A DNA stretch of 64,000 bases from PALSA-911 sp963743035 (GTDB taxonomy: Bacteria; Pseudomonadota; Alphaproteobacteria; Acetobacterales; Acetobacteraceae). The position numbers and the translations under genes are program-made. Below the pieces are notes generated by a model. The model was given only the letters and a program-made list of their open reading frames with translations. It was not told the origin of the DNA and ran no database searches. Below are positions 56,411 to 64,000 of the stretch, in pieces (positions within the stretch are counted from its first letter, which is position 1; each line of letters starts with the position of its first letter). Where the stretch lies: assembly GCA_963743035.1 (NCBI GenBank), contig CAVUOB010000009.1, positions 147,059 through 211,058 on the forward strand, in the 5' to 3' direction.

Positions 56411-58822
56411 GGAGCGCCGACAGTCAATCCGGCGTCAACAAGGCCTACTACAAGCGCGCGCTCAACCGCCTTCATATTCCGAACTCAGTTGTCGCAACGA
56501 GCCCGGACCGTAACGCTGCGCGAGTTTCACCGGCGATGGCAGGTCGCTGCTGCATGACCTGTGGGTGCTCTGCACGGACGACCGTCGAGTGAAAAGGAAT
56601 GGTCTTTGGTCCGCGAGGCATTCCGCCATTGTGGACATCGGTGGATCGCGACTCTCTGACCCCGAGAACCTCGCGGACAAGCTCACGTCCAAACTCTTGT
56701 GCCACGGCCTCTTGACCTCTGGCGTTGGCAAGCCGTTGTCCGCGAGATCAGTTTTTGGCTCGACTTTCTGCTTCCATTCGTTTCTCAGATGGAGAAACAG
56801 CCTAGGCATCCGCAACAACTCCCAGCTGCAAGAAGCTCATTTCGATGACTTTGTCGCACGCCTGGGTTCGGGCGGGGTGCGTGGCTTGTTCCCGATAGAA
56901 GAGCGCATTGAGCGCTTAGAGGCGGCGCTTGCAACGGGTAAGTATGAGTACCCACGCGCATCTACAACAGCGGTCAAGAGGTCCTTGCCTGGGACGCAAT
57001 CGCCGCCGAACTGGGGGTCAACCAGGAGATACTCTTCAGAAATCCTGTGTTCCGCAGCCTAATCTTGGACGCCATCGCCTCCGCCCCAGGAAATAGTCAC
57101 CTTAGCTTCAACTCTGAGCAAGAAACCAAGAAAAAAACAGGTGGTCAGCCTCACAGCATCTCCATCGTTTCCCAGGTTTTGGCGATTTGGAGGCAACTTT
57201 ACCACCTCAGCCGCAAGGGACTTTTCCCCCACGACCCATTACGCTTCGACCCCTTCGCTTCTAGGAGCATCACCGCCGTCGCGCAGCAGATATCGCGTCC
57301 GAAGGAGCGCACGCCCACGCTCGCTCCATGGGACCTCTTGCGCCTGATGAATGCGGGCGCGAGCTGGGTGCTCGACTTCGCCACGCATGTCTTCGCCGCC
57401 TTGGAGCAGACACAAAGGCTTCACCCGACTATGAAGCGGGTGAGCCGCCTCGAACTGCTGAGGCGATCTGCGGTGCTCGACAAGAAGCTCCCACCCTCGA
57501 TGCCGCGCCTGTTCCTAGCCTGGCACGCCACGGAGGAGGACAAGCGACTTCCCGGATTCGGGGAGCGGATCGATATGCGCCGAGCAGTCAAATATCTCCT
57601 CGTTGCGACAGCCATACTTGTCGGTGCCTTCGCCATGAGGCGTCGCGGCGAGGTGGAGAGTTTGCGGGCCGGGTGCATCGAGGAGCCGCAACCCGGGCTC
57701 TGCGTTCTTAGCATCTACATCGAGAAGACGCTGCGGAGGCTCGACTGGGTTCCCGTGCCGAACTTGGTGAACGCGGCGGTGGAGGGGCTTGAGAAGCTCA
57801 CAAAGGACACGCGGACGGCCACTGGGGAGGACTGGCTCTTCCACTATGACCGGCGGCCCGGGAGCGGCCTCCAGACCGCCGTGAGGTTCGACAGTACGGA
57901 GCTCCTGAACGAGTTCGCTGCTGTAAACGGACTCGAACCGCCGGATGGGCAACTCGCATGGAATTTCGCCTTCCACCAGCTGAGGCGAGGCAGTGGGGTT
58001 GCCTACTATCACGCCTCTCCAATGAGTTCCCTCGACGCGCTCAGTCGCATGCTGCGGCACTTCGATTCGAATTTGACGCGGCTCTACGTCTACGAGGTGA
58101 TCCCGGGTGCCATGGCCGAGTTGAGGCAGCTCATCGACTCCAGGGTTCAGCTCGCGCGAGAGGCAATGACCGAGGAGGATCGGGCCTGGGTCTCATCTGC
58201 GCGCGGCGTGCTCGATGATCTCGCGGACCGCGACAAAGTGTTCAACGAGGTGCGCTGCGAAGCGCTTGTTCACCGGATGCTCAAAATGCTCGACGGCGAA
58301 GAGACACCCATCGGAAGAGGGGCGGCGCGATTGCACCACGACATCCGGGCGATGGTTGCGGATGCGCAGGCGGATGTCCGCATCGGGTCCCGCGCGAACG
58401 ATCCCTCGGCGGAGCGCGACGCAATCGTGCCGCTGCTGCATGCCTATGCGCTCCGGCATTTTTTGGAGCCGGTGCCCGGCGGCCCCGCCCACTGCCTCTG
58501 CGCCCCGGGGAGCGAAGACGACCTAGCGCGAGCGGAATGCTCCAAGGTCGCCGAGCGGCACCGGGCACCATGGGCGGTGAATGGGCCGCGGGCAGGCAGC
58601 GGGCTGGCCCCCGTCGAATTCACAAGCACCTACGTCTGCCTGAAGTGCGACCTTTGTGCGGTTTTCTCAGAGGGTCAGCACGCCATTGAGGCTGACCAGC
58701 GCAGCGTTGCCACTTCGGCAGAGCGGGGTGCCACTCCCGCTGCCAGGGCGGACGCGACGAATCTGCACGAGGAGTTGCTGGCCGCCACCAAGGCTGCCAC
58801 CGAGGCTGCGAGGGCGGGATGA
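56407..58822 (+). pseudogene. Tyrosine recombinase 2 of the element, frameshifted
   Basis: The frame from 57047 holds the whole catalytic core: box I AFAMRRRGEVESLRAG, a lysine beta-hairpin IEKTLRRLDWVPVP, FAFHQLRRGSG (HxxR), LRHFDSN, and the nucleophile in RLYVYEV; a Cys-rich C-terminal region (HCLCAPG, ECSK, CLKCDLC) looks like a zinc ribbon. Upstream parts are in other frames: 56565-56958 (GLFPIEERIERLEAALATGK) continues, after a one-base shift near 56958, as IYNSGQEVLAWDAIAAELG; and a start overlapping gene 1 at 56407 is followed by at least one more shift near 56500-56560. Intact it would be ~800 residues. Confidence 0.75.
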
Positions 58823-59292
58823 CCAACCCGGGCGCGGTCGGGGCGGCCCGGCCGCATTGGGACGAAGAACTTACTACGGGTATGGTGAAGTCACTCAGCC
58901 CACGCGACCGCGGGATGAGGACGGTGACGTCCCTGACGCGCAAAGTGCAAGTGCTGGAGCGCTGGGCGCGCGAAGGTGTGCCGTCCGACGCTGCCGTTCC
59001 CACGAACCGGACCAAGCTGAGAGAGTGGGCAGACGCCGAGCTTCGCCTGTGGCCGTGGAGCGACCCGCAGGTCGACCACCCCTCAGGCCGAAATGCTGCC
59101 CTTACGGCAAGTTTCCGCAGAGCCTTGGCGGCAATCGCCACCCGGAGAAAGAGGTCAGCATCCCATCTCCGGCAGGAGATCGAGGCCAAGGACCGGATTA
59201 TCGCCAGCCTTGAGCGCCAGAACCTCGACCTCCTCGACCAAGTGAGGCGCCTTCAGAAGCGCGTGGTGCAACCTCCGCTCAACAGGAGGTAG
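58819..59292 (+). CDS. Small coiled-coil protein of the element (TnpC-like)
   Basis: 157 residues; start overlaps the recombinase 2 stop (ATGA). The C-terminal ~45 residues form a coiled coil (LRQEIEAKDRIIASLERQNL...). The middle has basic patches (SLTRKVQVLERWAREGVPSD). The size, position and C-terminal coiled coil recall Tn554 TnpC and DUF6262-type proteins that accompany recombinases. Likely an accessory DNA-binding factor. Confidence 0.6.
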   Translation: MTNPGAVGAARPHWDEELTTGMVKSLSPRDRGMRTVTSLTRKVQVLERWAREGVPSDAAVPTNRTKLREWADAELRLWPWSDPQVDHPSGRNAALTASFRRALAAIATRRKRSASHLRQEIEAKDRIIASLERQNLDLLDQVRRLQKRVVQPPLNRR

Positions 59293-59294
59293 CC

Positions 59295-60886
59295 TTGGTG
59301 GTGCGGCCCTCGGACTTCCGGCTCACTTTTGCCCGGGACGACTTCTTCTGGGCTGAGGAGCGGCGCCCCGGGCTCCCGATCCTCCGCTGGCTGAATGGCG
59401 CCATCTGCGAACCGGTGGTCACATTCTTCGGGTATTCGACAGAGATTGGCCGAGCCGCCGTCTCCTCCCTGAAAACCGAGGCGTACGCACTTCGAGAGTG
59501 GCTGGCCTTTCTGGCAAACCAGGGCGTCGAGTGGCACGAAGTGGATGACCTGCTGATCCACCGTTGGCGCCAGAGCTTCGAGGCTCGCCTCAAGGCAAAG
59601 AGCCTGAAGAAGGCTCGTGTGGAGAGGAAGATTTCAGGTCGTCTTCGACTTCTATCGACTGATCCGCGTGGCACTTCCACTCAATGAGGTGGGCCATCCT
59701 CGCGAACCCATTGTGGGACCGAGCGGCCCGATCACGTCGAAGGAATCAATCACACCGAAGAACGGCGCCCATCTGTTATGGTATGGAGCCGAACGGGTCC
59801 CCAAAGGCGGGGGCAAGCGGCCGACCCCGGACGAGAAACAGGTGGCGCGCATTCTCGCGTGGCTCCGGGGAAAGTCGTTCCGCGGTGAAAGCCGCCGCGC
59901 AGACCGGAACGCCAACGTACAGCGGTCGCTTGAGGGCGAGCGGAATTGGCTGCTCGGCCGCTGTAAGATGGCGGCCGGGTTGCGGGCCAGTGAGGTGGCT
60001 AGGCTCAGCGTCGACGACATCGCCGCGGCCCTAAATCAGGCCGCGGTCCACTTGCCCACCGAGGGGACTCGACCGCATTGCTTTGCTTCCGGAGAAACGC
60101 GCAGCTCTGCTGCAAGCGCTCGACATCATGGAGGCAAGCCACAAGCCAAACGTGTTCGTCGGGATCACCGGGAAGGGCCCAAAGGACCGCAAGGTGCCGT
60201 TCGCCCTCGACCTCATGCGCGACCTCTTGGAGGTCGGCATCTGGACGGTGCGCCGTCAGCAACTCGCCATGTGGGGAACCGGCGAGAGCAGGCAGAAACA
60301 GGATGGCTGGATCTTTCTGTCTTTCAGCACTAAGCGCCACTTGTCGGCTGGGGCCGTAGGCGACCTTATGAAGGCAGCATTCAAGGCGTGCGGGGTCAGG
60401 GGAAGCGGACAGCGTCTCCGCGCCCACTACGCGACGATGATGGCCGCGCGCCTGCTTGACCACAACATGGCGCTGAACAACTTCCAGTACAACGAGAGCG
60501 TCAGGACTATGACGCTTGTTCAGTTGGCTGAGGCGCTCGGCCATGCGAGCTTAACGACGAGCGCCCGCTACGTCGACTTCGCTCTCCTCGAACAGTTCGG
60601 CATTTCTAGGCGAAAAAAACGCGGTGCTCTTGGGGCTCTGTGGGACACGATCACCAGACTCCGGGCGTCGCTAACCGTCCCCAAGCTCGAGATTTTGAGT
60701 TCCATAACTGAGGCACTTGCGACGGCCGACGACGACAGCCTCCTTCCCGACTTCCTGGCCCGGGCGTTGTCCGATCCGCGCCTCGTACCACCGCGCGGCA
60801 AACCCAAGCCCGCAGATGATGCGAACGATCGGCATACTCCCGCACTCCGCCTCGTTCCGCCTGGACCACCCGATCGGGGCCGGTAA
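59295..60886 (+). pseudogene. Tyrosine recombinase 3 of the element, two one-base insertions
   Basis: Start TTG 59295 or GTG 59298, AGGAGG upstream. Three consecutive frames together read as one recombinase: N-terminal SAM-like domain (EAYALREWLAFLANQGVEW), core with AGLRASEVARLSVDD (box I), ITGKGPKDRKVPF (lysine hairpin), QRLRAHYATMMAA (box II, with Gln where His is usual), and EALGHASLTTSARYVDF (His, Tyr nucleophile). Frames change near 59628 (TTT for TT) and near 60070. Intact length ~529 residues. Confidence 0.75.
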
Positions 60887-61433
60887 CATTGCCTGGAATG
60901 CGGTGATGAAATCCCGGAAGCGCGCCGCCGTACGATGCCCGGAGTTCAGACCTGTATTGCGTGTCAGTCGGGGCGTGATCTCCGTCCGATGAACATCGGG
61001 TTCACCCGCAGGGGTAACAAAGAAAGCCAGCTCAGATAGCGCTCGGCGTAATCGCAGTTCGGGGCAATACGCTTCGTTTCGTGTGAATTCGCTTGCAATA
61101 CTGACTCCCTGAGGGGGGATTTCGCGTCCAATTCCGACCCCTCAGTTCGCTGTGTGAGCATCCTTGTGAATCAGCACCGAACCGGGACCCCGATCGGAAT
61201 TGCCACTACTGGACTGATTTCACACCAGAAATCGAGTCCTCGCCGGGTCTCGATCGGCGCCGATCGGGACCCTACCCCGAACGAATTCTGTGAGGCATAT
61301 CAGAACCTTGTAGTGCTTCGGAGCGGGGTCCCGGTTCGGTGCCGATTCACACCATAACCCCCCAACCGCCTCCAAAAAGCAGTCTTGGATCACACCTCAG
61401 CGGGGGTGGGGAATCCTTTTGAGTTCACAGCAT
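60887..61433. other. Right end of the element, structured non-coding DNA
   Basis: About 550 bases without a credible gene. Besides the 29-bp inverted repeat (separate entry) it holds five copies of a GTGTGAAT-type motif (GTGTGAATTCG 61081; GTGTGAGCA 61152; TTGTGAATCAG 61164; and on the minus strand GGTGTGAAATCAG 61226-61214 and GGTGTGAATCGG 61353-61342) and a 16-bp perfect palindrome CGATCGGCGCCGATCG at 61251-61266. These look like multiple recombinase- or accessory-protein-binding sites at an element terminus. Confidence 0.6.
61164..61352. repeat. 29-bp inverted repeat at the element's right end
   Basis: 61164-61192 and 61324-61352 are inverted copies with 27 of 29 matches, including a perfect 19-bp core (GCACCGAACCGGGACCCCG). 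They enclose 131 bases with a central palindrome. Confidence 0.9.
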
Positions 61434-62457
61434 CTAGTCAGATCGAACGGACGTTTGCCAATAATTTTCGATCTGCTGCACGAGGTGTGGCGGCAGGGGC
61501 ACATAGCCCAGGGAGGTCGCCTGAGCTTGTCCATGCTCCAGGGTCCATTTGAAGAACCCCAGGAGATCGCGGGTATGTGCCGCATTCTTTGGCTGTTTGT
61601 GCATCAGCACGAACGAGGTTGCGGTGACCGGGTAAGCCTGCGCACCGGGAGCATCGGTCATGACCAGATAGAAATCCTGCGCATCGGCCCAGTCGGCGCT
61701 CTCCGCGGCGGCTTCAAAGCTGTCCGCGCTCGGTGCGATAAAGTTTCCGGCGCGGTTCTGCACCCGGCCGTAAGTCATTTTCCGCTTCAGCACGTAGGAA
61801 TATTCCACGTAGCCGATGGCGCCCTTGATCCGGGTTACGGCGTCGGCCACGCCGCTATTGCCGTTGCCGCCCACGCCGGTCGGCCAGGAGACCGACTTAC
61901 CGGCGCCCACCCTGCTCCTCCACTCCGGACTTACCTTGGAAAGATAATCGACCCAGTTGAAGGTCGTACCCGATCCATCGGTGCGAAACACCACCGTGAT
62001 CGCCCGGTCCGGAAGGGGGACGCCAGGGTTGACGGCCGCGATCGCCGGATCGCTCCATTTCTTTATTTTGCCGAGGTAGATATCCGCCAGCAGTTGGCCT
62101 GTAAACCGAAGCTTTCCCGGATCGATGCCATCAAGATTGACCACGGGCACAACGCCGCCGATCACCAAAGGAAACTGCACCAGCCCATCATGGCTGAGCT
62201 CTTCTGGCCGCAGTGGCGCGTCCGATGCGCCAAAGTCGACGGTCGCCGCCTTTATTTCCGTGATTTCCACCGCTGGACCCGATCGGTTGGTAGGCGATGT
62301 CGACACCCGAGGCCTTGGCATAGGTTTCGGTCCACGATGCCATGATCGGGTAGACAAATGTGGACCCAGAGCCGTGGATCTGCTCGGCTGTCGCCTGGAT
62401 CGCAGTCGCGCAGCCAAGCGCGAGCGCACACGCGATGAGTTTCGGTGAAAGCTGCAT
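61434..62457 (-). pseudogene. pstS: Phosphate-binding protein PstS, one-base frameshift
   Basis: From ATG 62457: signal peptide (LIACALALGCATAIQATA), then HGSGSTFVYPIMASWTETY and YQPIGSSGG, after which the frame shifts at 62264-62266 (AAA for AA on the minus strand). In the next frame it continues ITEIKAATVDFGASDAPL, FRTDGSGTTFNWVDYL, and ends normally at 61434. Removing one base gives ~340 residues. It binds phosphate in the periplasm. Last gene of the visible pst operon. Confidence 0.88.
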
Positions 62458-62501
62458 GGATTGTCTCCTATGACTTTATGTTTGGCTTCTGGGGGCGGCC
62501 A

Positions 62502-63348
62502 CTAGGTCACGCGCCTGCGAAGCAGAAAGCGCGCGCCGACACTCGCGATCAAAATGAACAGCGTCGTGAGCAGTGCGCCTGCCCAGGCCAGGGCATGCCA
62601 GGCGTCATATGGCGCCAGTGCGAACTGGAAGATCACCACCGGAATATTCGCCATCGGCTCGGACAGGTTGAAGGTGAAATATTGATTGTTAAGTGCCGTG
62701 AACAGCAGCGGCGCCGTCTCTCCGCTGATACGGGCCACGCCAAGCAGCAGGCCGGTCAGGATGCCAGTCCTTGCCGCCGGGTAGAGAACCTGTGTGATAA
62801 CCTTCCATTGCGGCGCGCCCATCGCCAAGGCAGCTTCTCGCAGGGAAATCGGCACGAGACGCATCGTCTCGTCGGTCGTTCGCACCACGACCGGTAGCAG
62901 AATGAATGCCAGTGCGATGGCGCCAGCCCAGCCGGAAAAATGACCGCTCGGGCGAACCACAAGCTCGTAGACGAATAGGCCGACGACGATCGACGGTGCC
63001 GACAGAAGAATGTCGTTCACAAAGCGGATGATCTCGGCAAGCACGTTCTTCTTGCCGGTACTCGGCGAGGTGTGTCCCCGCCAAAATGCCGATAGGCGCG
63101 CCGAACAACACAGCAGTCAGCATCATCACGCCGCTGCCGTAGATCGCGTTGAGCAGCCCCCCGTCGGATCCCGGCGGCGGGGTCATTTGCGTGAACAGTT
63201 TGAGATTGAGGGCGCTGATCCCTTTCGCTACCGTTGTGCCCAAAATCCAGATCAACCAGGTGAGGCCGAAGCCGGTCGCGACCGTCGAAAGGCCCAGGAT
63301 CACGACGTTGTTGATCCTACGCCGGAGGGGCAACGTCCGCGCCGCCAT
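62502..63348 (-). pseudogene. pstA: Phosphate ABC transporter permease PstA, one-base insertion
   Basis: ATG 63348 directly follows the pstC stop. N-terminal helices reach GILAGTHLAEY; after GAGTACCGGCAAG (an extra C, near 63057) the frame shifts, and the rest (KKNVLAEIIRFVNDILLSAPSIVVG...) is in the next frame to 62502. Corrected length ~281, normal. Membrane domain of the phosphate importer. Confidence 0.88.
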
Positions 63349-64000
63349 CTACGTGCCCGCCTGCCGGGCAAGACGCAGAAGCATGAGCTTTGCGGCGGCA
63401 AGGACGATGAAGGTCACGATGAACAGCAGAAAGCCAAGAGCGATCAGCGCCGACAAATACATTTCCGAATCGGCTTCGGTGAATTCGTTGGCGATCGCGG
63501 CGGCAATCGAATTGCCGGGTTCGAGCAGTGATGCGCTGAGCCGGTGAGCGTTGCCCAGCACGAACGTCACGGCCATCGTCTCGCCGAGGGCACGGCCCAG
63601 GCCGAGGAAGATCCCGCCGGCGACGGCAGTTCGTGTATATGGCAAAACGACGCCGCGGATGACCTCGGCTCGCGTCGCGCCGAGGGCAAATGCGGACTCC
63701 CTGAGCTCGGCAGGGACCAGTGAGAACACGTCCCGCATCACCGACGAGATGAAGGGGATCACCATCACACCAAGGATGATGCCGGCCGTGAGCATCCCGA
63801 TACCGAGCGGAGGGCCGTCGAACAGAATGCCAAGAATGGGAAGCGGCCCCAGCCACTCCGTCAGCCAGGGCTCGACATGCTCCGACATGAACGGAACGAA
63901 CGTGAACAGACCCCACATTCCGTAGATGATGCTGGGAATTCCGGCCAGGAGCTCGATCGCAGCAGCGACGGGTCCGCGCAGCCAGCGTGGGGCGACCTCG
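63349..64000 (-). CDS. pstC: Phosphate ABC transporter permease PstC (5' end outside window)
   Basis: At least 217 residues, frame open to the window edge. The visible C-terminal part has IYGMWGLFTFVPF, the EAA-like loop ELRESAFALGATRAEVIRGVVLP and ALGETMAVTFVLGN, typical of PstC. Membrane-domain partner of PstA. First visible gene of the minus-strand pst unit. Confidence 0.93.
   Translation of the reverse strand, partial: EVAPRWLRGPVAAAIELLAGIPSIIYGMWGLFTFVPFMSEHVEPWLTEWLGPLPILGILFDGPPLGIGMLTAGIILGVMVIPFISSVMRDVFSLVPAELRESAFALGATRAEVIRGVVLPYTRTAVAGGIFLGLGRALGETMAVTFVLGNAHRLSASLLEPGNSIAAAIANEFTEADSEMYLSALIALGFLLFIVTFIVLAAAKLMLLRLARQAGT

Larger units (their letters stand above)
53520..61430 (+). 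mobile_element. Tyrosine-recombinase-trio element (Tn554/RIT-like layout)
   Basis: Region bounded on the left by the broken helicase gene and on the right by pstS. It carries three tyrosine recombinase genes (54242-56410, 56407-58822, 59295-60886) and a small coiled-coil gene (58819-59292), each start overlapping or abutting the previous stop (ATGA at 56407 and 58819). Tn554 has two recombinases (TnpA, TnpB) plus a small TnpC; recombinase-in-trio elements have three recombinases with no TnpC. This has both. Exact ends are not defined: I found no direct repeats at both edges, and the missing half of the helicase gene is not on the other side. Confidence 0.7.

Overview
The window is GC-rich chromosomal DNA. 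Its housekeeping genes (tRNA-Trp/secE/nusG, hslVU, petABC, smc, hemF, a DciA-like DUF721 protein, mtnP) fit an alphaproteobacterium, most likely Rhodospirillales/Acetobacteraceae. That placement is inferred from gene content and style; no 16S gene is present.

Layout. 1-3.4 kb: tail of a surface-polysaccharide cluster (glycosyltransferase, ExoV-like pyruvyl transferase, methyltransferase-glycosyltransferase fusion). 3.5-4.9 kb (minus): tRNA-Tyr, tRNA-Gly, tRNA-Trp, secE and nusG behind a clear sigma70-type promoter; tuf, tRNA-Thr and the rplK operon, often adjacent, are absent. 5-16 kb: RlmB-like methylase with a long disordered N-terminus, hydratase, DegP-like protease, SufE, HslUV, glutathione-dependent formaldehyde dehydrogenase, MutY, DUF721. 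16-26 kb: DsbA-like protein, SMC, cysK (frameshifted), DUF4259, mtnP, petABC, hemF. 26-31 kb (minus): ABC exporter, CCA-adding-type nucleotidyltransferase, NUDIX hydrolase, DUF1285. 31-38 kb (plus): MoxR-DUF58-DUF4159/BatA-vWA membrane module, TspO, ankyrin protein. 39-50 kb: two-subunit CoA-transferase, GST, a Liv-type ABC importer, a split ThDP decarboxylase and TcuAB; this reads as an organic-acid uptake and oxidation region. 50-53 kb: PPK2, secreted phosphodiesterase-like protein, cupin, and a DUF2075 helicase truncated at its P-loop.

From about 53.5 to 61.4 kb lies the main accessory region: an element coding for three tyrosine recombinases in tandem plus a small coiled-coil protein, laid out somewhat like Tn554 TnpABC or recombinase-in-trio elements. 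It has a purine-rich, low-GC, internally repeated left flank and a right end with a 29-bp inverted repeat and several copies of a GTGTGAATC-like motif. Two of its recombinases carry frameshifts. It is followed by a pst operon segment (pstC-pstA-pstS, minus strand), which runs off the window.

Two observations span the window. First, about a dozen single-base indels break otherwise well-conserved genes, including the Rieske protein, cysK, pstA, pstS, livG and livM. This is more like sequence error than decay, and several may be systematic. Second, a ~108-bp palindrome-ended repeat occurs twice; both copies sit at the 3' end of a gene, supply its stop codon from the same repeat positions, and show compensatory changes in the stem.
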